64,000 nucleotides of DNA from contig NZ_CP108093.1 in the NCBI RefSeq assembly GCF_036188265.1, forward strand, positions 5,795,001 to 5,859,000. Direction: 5' to 3'. The notes under the pieces are model-generated. The model worked only from the letters and a program-made list of their open reading frames with translations, was not told where the DNA came from and did not search any database. This document shows positions 56,288-64,000 of the stretch, one piece after another. The position numbers were made by a program, and so were the translations under genes. The stretch is from Streptomyces sp. NBC_00247. Its GTDB lineage: Bacteria > Actinomycetota > Actinomycetes > Streptomycetales > Streptomycetaceae. Within the stretch, counting starts at the first letter, position 1. Each line of letters starts with the position of its first letter.

Positions 56288-56317
56288 TTGACAGGGGAGC
56301 GCGTACGCCGCTTATCT
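56288..56317 (+). promoter_or_regulatory. Candidate promoter of the permease-DUF1684 operon
   Basis: TTGACA at 56288-56293, 18-bp spacer, TTATCT at 56312-56317; about 95 bp before the permease ATG. The -35 is a perfect consensus, the -10 weak. A run of AGGGGAGG follows. Confidence 0.45.
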
Positions 56318-56409
56318 CAGGGGAGGACCAGTGCTGAGGGGCCTGGTCCGCCTCGTGCTCGCTGTGAAGCCGCGCCCCGTGTTCGATCCCGCATCCACGG
56401 AGCCCCAGC

Positions 56410-57306
56410 ATGTCCGCGCAGACAGAATCCCTCACTTCCGTGTCCCTCTCCTCCGACCCGAAATCCGCGGCGGACCCGCCCCGGTCCGAACGCGCCGGCA
56501 CGGACGTCGTCCCCCGCATCGTCCCGGTGCGCCGCACGGGCCAGTGGGTGGCCGCCGCGGTCGTCCTCGTCCTGCTCGGCCTCGTCCTCGTCTCCGTGGT
56601 CCGCAACGACGCCTTCCAATGGGACGTCGTCGGGCAGTACTTCACCACCGACTCGGTGCTGCGGGGGCTCGGTCTGACCCTCTGGCTGACAGCCGTCGTC
56701 ATGGTGCTCGGCTTCGCGCTGGGAACCCTGCTCGCCGTCATGCGCCTCTCCGGCAACCGCGTACTGCGGGCGACCAGTTGGGGGTACGTCTGGCTCTTCC
56801 GGTCCACCCCGATCCTGGTCCAGCTGCTGTTCTGGTTCAACATCGGCGCCCTCTACCCCGAGATCCTCGGGGTCAACACCGTGAATCTGCTGGGCCCCGT
56901 CACCGTCGCCGTCGTCGGACTCACCCTGCACGAAGCCGCGTACGCCGCCGAAGTGGTGCGCGGCGGCATCCTCTCCGTGGAACGCGGGCAGTTGGAAGCC
57001 GCGCAGTCCCTGGGCCTGGGCCCCTGGCGCCGGTTCCGCCGGATCGTGCTGCCCCAGGCGATGCGGTCCATCGTGCCGCCGGCCGGGAACATGCTGATCG
57101 GCGCGCTCAAGGGCACCTCGATCGTCAGCATCATCGCCGTGCAGGACCTGCTCTACTCCGTGCAGCTCGTGTACCACCGCACCTACCAGATCATCCCGTT
57201 GCTGCTGGTCGCCACCATCTGGTACGTCGTCGTCACCTCCCTCCTCAGCATCGGCCAGCACTACGTCGAGCGCTACTACGCACGCGGAACGGCGGACGCC
57301 CGATGA
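56410..57306 (+). CDS. ABC transporter permease, polar amino acid type
   Basis: 298 residues from ATG 56410 with GGAG eight bases upstream. Disordered first 40 residues, then about five transmembrane helices (GQWVAAAVVLVLLGLVLVS; LTLWLTAVVMVLGFALGTLL; LFRSTPILVQLLFWFN; VTVAVVGLTLHEAAYAAEVV; IIPLLLVATIWYVVVTSLL). The EAA loop, AAQSLGLGPWRRFRRIVLPQAM, contacts the ATPase. One permease gene implies a homodimer. Its TGA overlaps the next ATG. Confidence 0.93.
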   Translation: MSAQTESLTSVSLSSDPKSAADPPRSERAGTDVVPRIVPVRRTGQWVAAAVVLVLLGLVLVSVVRNDAFQWDVVGQYFTTDSVLRGLGLTLWLTAVVMVLGFALGTLLAVMRLSGNRVLRATSWGYVWLFRSTPILVQLLFWFNIGALYPEILGVNTVNLLGPVTVAVVGLTLHEAAYAAEVVRGGILSVERGQLEAAQSLGLGPWRRFRRIVLPQAMRSIVPPAGNMLIGALKGTSIVSIIAVQDLLYSVQLVYHRTYQIIPLLLVATIWYVVVTSLLSIGQHYVERYYARGTADAR

Positions 57307-59144
57307 CTCCCGTACCCACCCTCGTCGTCATCGGCGCCGGACCTCGCGGCACCGGTCTGATCGAGCGCATCGCGGCCAACGCCGCCGAGCTGTACGAGGG
57401 CGCGCGGCTGGACATCCACCTCGTGGACCCCCACCCCGCCGGGGGCGGGCGCGTCTGGCGCCACGACCAGTCCCCGCTGCTCTGGATGAACTCCATGGCC
57501 CAGGACGTCACCGTCTTCACCGACGAGACGGTGCGCCAGGAGGGCCCGGTCCGGCCGGGGCCCGCGCTGGACGCCTGGGCCGAGGAGGTCAGAGCGGGCC
57601 GCATCACCGTCGACGCCGAACCCGCCGTCCTCGCCGAGATCCACGCCCTGACCGGCCAGGACTTCCCCACCCGCCGGCTCCAGAGCGTCTACCTGCGCTG
57701 GTTCTACGAGGAGTCCGCCGCCGCCCTGCCCGCCGGGATCACCGTGCACGAGCACCGCACCCGCGCCCTGCGCGTCACCGGCCCCCGCGACGGCCGGCAG
57801 CGGGTCTGGCTGGAGGGGCGCGCCGAACCTCTGCTCGCCGACCTCGTCGTCCTCACGGTCGGCCATCTGGATGCAGAACCGGACGACGAGCAGAAGGAGT
57901 TGTCCGCCTTCGCGCTGCGCCACCAACTGGTGCACCTGCCACCCGACTTCACCGCCGACACCGACCTCGGCGCACTCCGTCCGGGCGAGCCCGTCCTCGT
58001 CCGGGGCTTCGGACTGGCCTTCGTGGACCTGATGGTGCTCCTCACCGAGGGCCGGGGAGGCCGGCACGAGGGCGGCGTCTACCACCCGTCCGGACGTGAA
58101 CCCGTCCTGTACGTCGGGTCACGGCGCGGAGTCCCGTACCGCTCGAAGATCGGCTACGGCTGGGAGGGGGAGCGCCCGCCCCTTCCGCACCACCTCGGAC
58201 CCGAACGTGTCAAGGAACTCCTCGCCGCTCCGGGCCCGTTGGACTTCCGGCGTGACGTCTGGCCGCTCATCGCCCGCGAACTCGCCCACGCCCACTACCA
58301 CCGGCTCTTCACCGCCCACCCCGAGCGCACCACCGTCGGCTGGGAGGAGTTCCAGGAGAGCTACGAAGCCGCCGAGCCGGACAGCGCCGAACTCGCCGCA
58401 CTGGTGGCCCGGTCCGTACCCGATCCGGCGGACCGGCTCGACCTGGACCTGCTCGACCGGCCCCTGAGCGGCGTCACCCTCTCCGATCCGGAAGCCCTCC
58501 AGCGAGCCCTGCGCGACCACATAGCGGCCGACCTGACGCGACGTCATGACAACGCGTACTCGCAGGATCTGGCCGTGTTCTTCGGACTCCTCTCCGTCTA
58601 CGTCCAGCTGATCGCCCTCGGGGACACCGGCGACAGCTGGCAGGGGTTCTTCAGCTACATCGCGTCCGGCCCGCCCGGCCCCCGGCTCGAACAGCTGCTC
58701 GCCCTCTCCCGTGCCGGAGTCGTCCGCTTCCTCGGCGCCGACACGACCGTCGAGACGGACGAGGAGCAGGGCGTCTTCCGGGCGGGCAGTCCCACCGTCC
58801 CCGGCGCGCGCACCGAGGCCCGGGCACTCGTCGAGGCACGCCTCCCGTCACCCTCCCTGCGGCACACCAGCAGCCCGCTCCTGCGCGGACTGTACGAGGA
58901 CGGGGCGGCCGTCACCGAGAACGGTCTCCTCCAGGTCTCCCCGCTCGACGGCGGGATACAGGACCGCGACGGCACCACCCACCCCCGGCGCTTCGCCCTC
59001 GGCCCCTTCACCACGGCACGCGCGTCGGGCGCCTTCACCCGGCCGCGCACCGGAGGCCCCGCGTTCGGCCAGAACGACGCCACCGCCCGTACCGCGCTCA
59101 CCTTCCTGCGCGCCCTCGCCGGGCGCCCCGTATTCGCCAACTGA
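57303..59144 (+). CDS. FAD/NAD(P)-binding oxidoreductase-like protein
   Basis: 613 residues from ATG 57303 (ATGA overlap with the permease). The N-terminal dinucleotide motif [19 protein letters not shown] is at residues 8-26, with [20 protein letters not shown] and [15 protein letters not shown] next, matching the large FAD/NAD(P)-binding family that includes siderophore-type and uncharacterised enzymes. A second Rossmann segment, [15 protein letters not shown], lies near 180. The rest is long and helical. Being inside the permease operon, it probably acts on an imported or released compound, but the reaction is unknown. Confidence 0.85.
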   Translation: MTPVPTLVVIGAGPRGTGLIERIAANAAELYEGARLDIHLVDPHPAGGGRVWRHDQSPLLWMNSMAQDVTVFTDETVRQEGPVRPGPALDAWAEEVRAGRITVDAEPAVLAEIHALTGQDFPTRRLQSVYLRWFYEESAAALPAGITVHEHRTRALRVTGPRDGRQRVWLEGRAEPLLADLVVLTVGHLDAEPDDEQKELSAFALRHQLVHLPPDFTADTDLGALRPGEPVLVRGFGLAFVDLMVLLTEGRGGRHEGGVYHPSGREPVLYVGSRRGVPYRSKIGYGWEGERPPLPHHLGPERVKELLAAPGPLDFRRDVWPLIARELAHAHYHRLFTAHPERTTVGWEEFQESYEAAEPDSAELAALVARSVPDPADRLDLDLLDRPLSGVTLSDPEALQRALRDHIAADLTRRHDNAYSQDLAVFFGLLSVYVQLIALGDTGDSWQGFFSYIASGPPGPRLEQLLALSRAGVVRFLGADTTVETDEEQGVFRAGSPTVPGARTEARALVEARLPSPSLRHTSSPLLRGLYEDGAAVTENGLLQVSPLDGGIQDRDGTTHPRRFALGPFTTARASGAFTRPRTGGPAFGQNDATARTALTFLRALAGRPVFAN

Positions 59145-59233
59145 CCCGGGCGGAGACCCTCCCGCACCCCACCGGCCGGACCGTACCCACCCGTACCGCG
59201 TCCGCCGCCCCGAACCGCTTGCGAGGAAGTGCC

Positions 59234-60016
59234 ATGCCGCTCACCACCACCGAAGCGCCACCCATGGTCGAGATCCGCGCCCTGCACAAGAGCTTCGGCT
59301 CGGCCGAGGTGCTGCGCGGCATCGACCTCACCGTCCGGCCCGGCGAGGTGACCGTCGTCCTCGGCCCCTCCGGCTCCGGCAAATCCACCCTGCTGCGCAC
59401 CATCAACCACCTGGAGAAGGCCGACCGCGGCTGGATCACCGTGGACGGCGACCTCATCGGCTACCGCAGGGACGGCGACAAGCTGTACGAACTGCGCGAG
59501 CGCGAGGTGCTGCGCCGACGCACCCGGATCGGCTTCGTCTTCCAGAGCTTCCACCTCTTCCCCCACCTCACCGTGGTCGAGAACATCATCGAGGCGCCCG
59601 TCTCCGCGCTGCGCCGCCCCCGGGACGAGGCGATCGCCACGGCCGAGCGACTGCTGGAGCGGGTGGGCCTCTCCGACAAGGCTGCGGCATACCCCCGGCA
59701 GCTCTCCGGTGGGCAGCAACAGCGCGTCGCCATCGCCCGTGCCCTCGCGCTGAAGCCGAAGCTGCTCCTCTTCGACGAGCCGACCTCGGCGCTCGACCCC
59801 GAACTCGTCGGCGAGGTCCTCGACGTGATCAAGGATCTGGCCGAGCAGGGCACCACCATGATCGTGGTCACCCACGAGATCGGCTTCGCCCGCGAAGTGG
59901 CCGACACCGTCGTCTTCATGGACGAGGGGCGCATCGTCGAGCAGGGGCCGCCCGCCGAGGTGCTCGACCGGCCCGCCCAGGAGCGCACCCGCGCCTTCCT
60001 CTCCAAGGTCCTGTAG
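59234..60016 (+). CDS. ABC transporter ATP-binding protein, polar amino acid type
   Basis: 260 residues from ATG 59234, with GAGGAAG five bases upstream. Walker [19 protein letters not shown] near 43; Q-loop [18 protein letters not shown]; signature [16 protein letters not shown]; Walker [22 protein letters not shown]-loop [20 protein letters not shown]. Typical of amino acid importers, it completes the system with the permease and the divergently encoded binding protein. Confidence 0.96.
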   Translation: MPLTTTEAPPMVEIRALHKSFGSAEVLRGIDLTVRPGEVTVVLGPSGSGKSTLLRTINHLEKADRGWITVDGDLIGYRRDGDKLYELREREVLRRRTRIGFVFQSFHLFPHLTVVENIIEAPVSALRRPRDEAIATAERLLERVGLSDKAAAYPRQLSGGQQQRVAIARALALKPKLLLFDEPTSALDPELVGEVLDVIKDLAEQGTTMIVVTHEIGFAREVADTVVFMDEGRIVEQGPPAEVLDRPAQERTRAFLSKVL

Positions 60017-60121
60017 GAGCGGCGTCGCCGCCACGGGCCGCCCGTTCCCGACCGGCCGGAACACCTCCCTTCGAACCCACCGCCAGTCAACCCCCCATCG
60101 ACCAGATCCCGGAAGGCTCGC

Positions 60122-61198
60122 ATGACCACCGGCAGACCCCTCCATCTGGCCGCCGAGATCGGTGGCCCGCCCCGATACGAGCCGGACCATTACCTCGGTC
60201 TGGCGCGGCTCGCCGAGGGCGGCGCCCTCGACTACGTGACCCTCGGCGACTCCTTCGCCCGGCCCGGACCCGACGCGCTCTCCGTGCTCGCCCGGATCGC
60301 GCCCGCCACCGACCGGATCGGACTCGTCCCGACCGTCGACACCACGCACACCGAGCCCTTCCACGTCTCGTCCGCCGTCGCCACCCTGGACTGGGTGAGC
60401 CGGGGCCGGGCCGGCTGGAGTGCCGACGTCTCGTCGACGGAGGCCGTGGCCCGGCTCTTCGGCCGGCGACCCGCCCCGCCCGCCGAGGCCCTGTGGCGCG
60501 AGGCGGGGGAGGCGGCCGACGCGGGAGCCCGGCTCTGGGACAGCTGGGAGGACGACGCCGAGATCAGGGACACCGCCACCGGCCGGTTCATCGACCGGGA
60601 CAAGGTGCACCACATCGACTTCGAGGGCGAGGCCTTCTCCGTACGCGGCCCCGCCATCGTGCCGAGGCCCCCGCAGGGACGGCCCGTCACGGTGATCGAC
60701 GGCACCACCGCCCCCGCCCGGGCGGTCGCGGCCCGCCACGCGGACGTGGTGCACGTCCGGGCCACCACGCCCGAACAGGCGGCCGCCGCCCGCGCGGACG
60801 TCCACCGGCTGGCCGCCGCGCACGGCCGCTCCGCGCGCGAGCTCAGAGTGCTGGTCGCGCTCGCGGTCGACCTCGGCGACGCGGAGACCGCACCCGAACC
60901 GGGGCTGGAGAGCGGTCCCCCGCTGGCCGGTCACGGGACCTACTTCCGGGGCGGGCCGGTGGACCTCGCCGAACTCATCTCGCAGTGGTACCGGGCGGGC
61001 GCGGCGGACGGCTTCCACCTCACCCCCATCACTCCGGCCCGCGACCTCGAAAGGATCGTCAACGGCACCGTGGCCCTCCTCCAGCACCGCAGCCTCTTCC
61101 GTACCTTCCACCCCGGCCACACCCTCCGCGAGCACCTCGGCCTCGCCCGCCCCGCCAGCCGCTACGCGCTCGCCCGGACGGCGGGGGAGCGGCGATGA
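60122..61198 (+). CDS. Luciferase-like flavin-dependent monooxygenase
   Basis: 358 residues from ATG 60122 with GGAAGG eight bases upstream. A TIM-barrel of the LLM class: ARLAEGGALDYVTLGDSFAR, ATDRIGLVPTVDTTHTEPFH, SAVATLDWVSRGRAGWSADV and the C-terminal SLFRTFHPGHTLREHLGLAR common to the NtaA/SnaA/DszA group. These two-component enzymes use reduced FMN from a separate reductase to oxidise S- or N-containing substrates, often cleaving C-S or C-N bonds. It is coupled to the next monooxygenase by an ATGA overlap. No reductase gene is seen in the window. Confidence 0.87.
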   Translation: MTTGRPLHLAAEIGGPPRYEPDHYLGLARLAEGGALDYVTLGDSFARPGPDALSVLARIAPATDRIGLVPTVDTTHTEPFHVSSAVATLDWVSRGRAGWSADVSSTEAVARLFGRRPAPPAEALWREAGEAADAGARLWDSWEDDAEIRDTATGRFIDRDKVHHIDFEGEAFSVRGPAIVPRPPQGRPVTVIDGTTAPARAVAARHADVVHVRATTPEQAAAARADVHRLAAAHGRSARELRVLVALAVDLGDAETAPEPGLESGPPLAGHGTYFRGGPVDLAELISQWYRAGAADGFHLTPITPARDLERIVNGTVALLQHRSLFRTFHPGHTLREHLGLARPASRYALARTAGERR

Positions 61199-62493
61199 CC
61201 GAGCACCGGCAGATGCATCTGGCGGCCCACTTCCCGGGCGTCAACAGCACCACGGTCTGGTCGGACCCCCGGTCCGGCAGCCAGATCGACTTCACCTCCT
61301 TCGAACATCTGGCCAGGACCGCCGAGCGGGGCAAGTTCGACTTCTTCTTCCTCGCGGAAGGGCTCCGGCTGCGCGAGTACGACGGGCGCGTCCACGACCT
61401 CGACGTGGTCGGGCGGCCCGAGTCCCTCACCGTGCTGAACGCGCTCGCGGCCGTCACCGACCGGCTCGGGCTCGCCGCCACGGTCAACGCGACCTTCAAC
61501 GAGCCGTACGAGCTGGCCCGCCGGTTCGCCACCCTCGACCACCTCAGCGGTGGTCGAGCGGCGTGGAACGTGGTCACCTCCTCGGATGCCTTCACCGGTG
61601 AGAACTTTCGCCGCGGCGGCTTTCTCGACCGTGCGGACCGCTACACAAGGGCCGCCGAATTCGTCTCCACCGCACGGGAGTTGTGGGATTCCTGGGCTCC
61701 GGACGGGGTGCCCCGCCCGTTCGCGCACCACGGCCGGCACTTCGACGTCTGCGGCGAGTTCACCGTCCCGCGCTCCCCGCAAGGGCATCCGGTCGTCATT
61801 CAGGCCGGCGACTCGGACGAGGGCCGGGAGTTCGCGGCCGGTGCCGCCGACGTCGTCTTCACCCGGCACGGCACCCTGGAGGCCGGACGCGCCTTCTGGG
61901 CCGACGTCAAGGGGCGCCTCGCGAAGTACGGCCGGGACTCCGACGACCTGAAGATCATGCCCGGCGTCACGGTCGTGGTCGCCGACACCGACGCGGAGGC
62001 CCAGCAGGACGCCGCCGAGATCCGCCGCCTCCAGGTCTCCCCGCAGAACGCGATCCTCGCCCTCGAACAGGTATGGGGCCGCGACCTGTCCTCGTACGAT
62101 CCCGACGGGCCGTTCCCTTCGGTGGACCCGGAGCCGGAATCCGGGTTCGTGCAGGGCCGGGTGCGGGTCGCCGACCCGTTCGCCGTGGCCGCGAAGTGGC
62201 GGGCGCTGTCGGAGGAGAAGGGGCTCTCCATCCGGGAGACCGTGATCGAGACCACCACCCGGCAGTCCTTCGTCGGCAGCCCGCAGACCGTGGCCGCCGG
62301 ACTGACCGCCTTCGTCGACGGGAAGGCGGCGGACGGCTTCATCCTGGTGCCGCACCTCACCCCCGGCGGTCTGGACGCCTTCGTCGACCGGGTCGTCCCC
62401 CTCCTCCAGGAGCGCGGAGCGTTCCGCTCCGAGTACACCGGTTCCACCCTGCGGGAACACCTCGGGCTGGCCGAACCCGTATGGAAAGGTTGA
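61195..62493 (+). CDS. NtaA/SnaA/DszA-family FMN-dependent monooxygenase
   Basis: 432 residues from ATG 61195, overlapping the preceding stop. MHLAAHFPGVNSTTVWSDP opens the NtaA/SnaA/DszA pattern; HLARTAERGKFDFFFLAEG, TVNATFNEPYELARRFATLDHLSGGRAAWNVVTS and PQGHPVVIQAGDSDEGREFAA follow, with SEYTGSTLREHLGL near the end. The group includes dibenzothiophene sulfone and nitrilotriacetate monooxygenases and the YtnJ-type enzyme of S-modified cysteine degradation. Together with the amino acid importer and the Cys leader, the last comparison is the most apt. Requires FMNH2 from a partner reductase. Confidence 0.91.
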   Translation: MTEHRQMHLAAHFPGVNSTTVWSDPRSGSQIDFTSFEHLARTAERGKFDFFFLAEGLRLREYDGRVHDLDVVGRPESLTVLNALAAVTDRLGLAATVNATFNEPYELARRFATLDHLSGGRAAWNVVTSSDAFTGENFRRGGFLDRADRYTRAAEFVSTARELWDSWAPDGVPRPFAHHGRHFDVCGEFTVPRSPQGHPVVIQAGDSDEGREFAAGAADVVFTRHGTLEAGRAFWADVKGRLAKYGRDSDDLKIMPGVTVVVADTDAEAQQDAAEIRRLQVSPQNAILALEQVWGRDLSSYDPDGPFPSVDPEPESGFVQGRVRVADPFAVAAKWRALSEEKGLSIRETVIETTTRQSFVGSPQTVAAGLTAFVDGKAADGFILVPHLTPGGLDAFVDRVVPLLQERGAFRSEYTGSTLREHLGLAEPVWKG

Positions 62494-62497
62494 GCGC

Positions 62498-63283
62498 ATG
62501 AGCACGCACGCACAGCAGGAATGGCGCAGCTGGCACGAGGGGCGCGTCGCGGCGGTGGCGGCGCCCTACGGGCCGCTCTCGCTGGCCGGTACCCACTGGC
62601 TCGCCGACTACCCGGAAGGGCGAATTCCGGCCGTCCCGGGAGAGTGGCGCGCGGACGGTGACGACCTCGTCCTGACCGCCGGCGCCGAGGACGGGCTGAC
62701 CGTCGACGGCAAGCCGCTCACCGGCGACGTCCGCCTCGGCCCCGACCTCGGGCCGGTCGACGACGCCCGGGTGGGCCTCGGCGGACGGCGCTTCGTCGTG
62801 CTCCGCCGCGAGGGTCTCTGGGCGGTCCGGGACTTCGATCCGGCGGCGCCGAACCGGCACGCGTTCAGGTCCGTCGAGGCGACGCCGTACGACGAGCGCT
62901 GGAGCCTGTCCGGCACCTTCCGCCGGTACGAGGACCGCACCGTCCGGGTGAGGAACGCCGACGGCGTCGAGCGCGGCCTCCCACTCGCGGGTGAGGCGAC
63001 GTTCGTCGTGGACGGAACCGAGCACGCCCTCCAGGCCGCGGTAGAGCCGGACGGCTCGCTGTGGATCGTCTTCGCCGACGCGACCAGCGGTGACAGCAGC
63101 TTCCGGTTCCGCTTCCTGCGGCCCGCCGCCCCCGCCGCGGACGGCTCGGTGACGGTCGACTTCAACCACGCCCTGCTGCCGCCGTGCGCCTTCGCCGATC
63201 ACTTCATCTGCCCCTTCCCGCCGCCGGGCAACACCCTCCCGATCGCCGTCCCCGCGGGGGAGCGGAAGCGGCTCGACGGCTGA
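62498..63283 (+). CDS. DUF1684 domain protein
   Basis: 261 residues from ATG 62498, four bases after the preceding stop. DUF1684 hallmarks: WRSWHEGRVAAVAAPYGPLS near the start, VVLRREGLWAVRDFDP, RSVEATPYDERWSLSGTFRR, and the C-terminal DFNHALLPPCAFADHFICPFPPPGN with conserved Cys and His. Some family members occur with monooxygenases and sulfur genes. Its chemistry is unknown; the conserved FNHALLPPCAF may be a catalytic or metal site. Last gene of the operon, closed by a hairpin. Confidence 0.88.
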   Translation: MSTHAQQEWRSWHEGRVAAVAAPYGPLSLAGTHWLADYPEGRIPAVPGEWRADGDDLVLTAGAEDGLTVDGKPLTGDVRLGPDLGPVDDARVGLGGRRFVVLRREGLWAVRDFDPAAPNRHAFRSVEATPYDERWSLSGTFRRYEDRTVRVRNADGVERGLPLAGEATFVVDGTEHALQAAVEPDGSLWIVFADATSGDSSFRFRFLRPAAPAADGSVTVDFNHALLPPCAFADHFICPFPPPGNTLPIAVPAGERKRLDG

Positions 63284-63298
63284 GCCCGCGTCACCCGG

Positions 63299-63336
63299 CC
63301 CCGGCCCCGGCAGCCCGTACGCTGCCGGGGCCGGGG
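63299..63336 (+). terminator. Terminator of the permease-DUF1684 operon
   Basis: CCCCGGCCCCGGCAGC and its exact complement flank CCGTAC: a 16-bp stem, 15 bp after the stop codon. No T-run. Confidence 0.85.
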
Positions 63337-63421
63337 CGTCTCTCCGTTCCGCGCGGCCCGGGGCGGCCGAAAGGCGCCCTTGCGCCGCGCGCGGGCGGTC
63401 CCAAATACTCCCAAGCAGCGC

Positions 63422-63450
63422 TTGTCAGGAACACGGCATCCGCATAGCGA
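63422..63450 (+). promoter_or_regulatory. Candidate promoter of the protease gene
   Basis: TTGTCA (63422-63427), 17-bp spacer, TAGCGA (63445-63450), about 90 bp before the start codon, in a stretch less GC-rich than its flanks. Moderate match only. Confidence 0.45.
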
Positions 63451-63476
63451 ACACCTGCCGGAAGTCCGACGCCTGA

Positions 63477-64000
<524 letters not shown>

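Larger units (their letters stand above)
55863..56409. other. Divergent control region of the transporter/oxygenase locus
   Basis: 547 bp between the binding-protein gene (minus) and the permease gene (plus). It contains, on the minus strand, a promoter-like pair (56224-56252), a 23-codon leader ORF (56146-56217) and then about 280 bp of leader DNA before the structural gene. On the plus strand TTGACA at 56288 is the only promoter candidate. Both directions thus start within about 120 bp of each other and may be co-regulated. Confidence 0.7.

Noticed and set aside
56338-56409. A short plus-strand leader peptide before the permease
   Set aside because: The frame from the GTG at 56331 has no Cys codons near a stop and does not carry the H-x-D-L core; it runs into the permease region.
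55955-56677. A plus-strand ORF through the divergent control region with the segment SHCCEYMRPVEQ
   Set aside because: The CC pair looked like a plus-strand Cys leader, but the frame runs on into the permease gene with no stop; the minus-strand leader explains the region better.

Overview
The window is high-GC actinobacterial DNA, almost certainly Streptomyces: roughly 70-74% GC with G/C-rich third positions, frequent GTG starts, TAGRNT-type -10 boxes, and a gene order (tlyA-ppnK-recN, pyrG, ald, parA-scpA-scpB-rluB, tyrA-cmk-plsC-der) that I recognise as conserved in that genus. A streptogrisin B-like protease at the right edge fits the S. griseus-type group; this is inference from sequence resemblance, not a database result.

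Layout. 1-2600: the 3' part of a 23S rRNA, a 5S rRNA and a strong terminator. 2670-5117: a polyampholytic protein with an RGG/RDD-repeat N-terminus, TPR core and acidic tail. 5225-16316: conserved housekeeping genes (DUF1015, HAD phosphatase, SCP2, TlyA, NAD kinase, RecN, a GT4 glycosyltransferase), then FAD oxidase, a nucleotidyltransferase and a frameshifted TOPRIM pseudogene. 16432-24704: GH15 glucanohydrolase, CTP synthase, NUDIX hydrolase, a STAND/TPR protein and alanine dehydrogenase. 25042-30044: a chromosome-organisation operon: ParA-like ATPase, a ribbon-helix-helix-like partner, ScpA, ScpB, and a pseudouridine synthase.

30149-33709 is a self-contained NAD-salvage operon (pnuC, nadR-like, nrtR, ADP-ribosylglycohydrolase) in which every junction overlaps by 4 bp; a 10-3-10 palindrome over the pnuC ribosome binding site is a candidate NrtR operator. 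34027-38612: an RlaP-like nucleotidyltransferase, a 1078-residue HEAT-like protein and a Rieske lipoprotein. 38871-43189: a decayed aroH chorismate mutase whose stop codon still overlaps the tyrA start, then tyrA-cmk-plsC-der. 43243-44720 is an IS30-family element sitting between the two arms of a perfect 26-bp inverted repeat that was probably the terminator hairpin of der.

44866-54877 holds conserved hypotheticals, a WYL regulator with a 12-7-12 inverted repeat at its promoter, an I78-type protein, a PAP2 phosphatase, a DHA2 exporter, an acyl-CoA dehydrogenase, a SepF-like protein and a DUF5685 protein with a 20-cysteine tail. 54930-63283 is a divergent transporter/oxygenase locus: a solute-binding lipoprotein on the minus strand, and on the plus strand permease, FAD/NAD(P) enzyme, ATPase, two luciferase-like flavin monooxygenases and a DUF1684 protein. 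Upstream of the binding protein lies a 23-codon leaderless ORF ending Cys-Ser-Cys-stop, which points to cysteine-responsive attenuation and so to organosulfur uptake and desulfurisation. The window ends inside a secreted serine protease gene.
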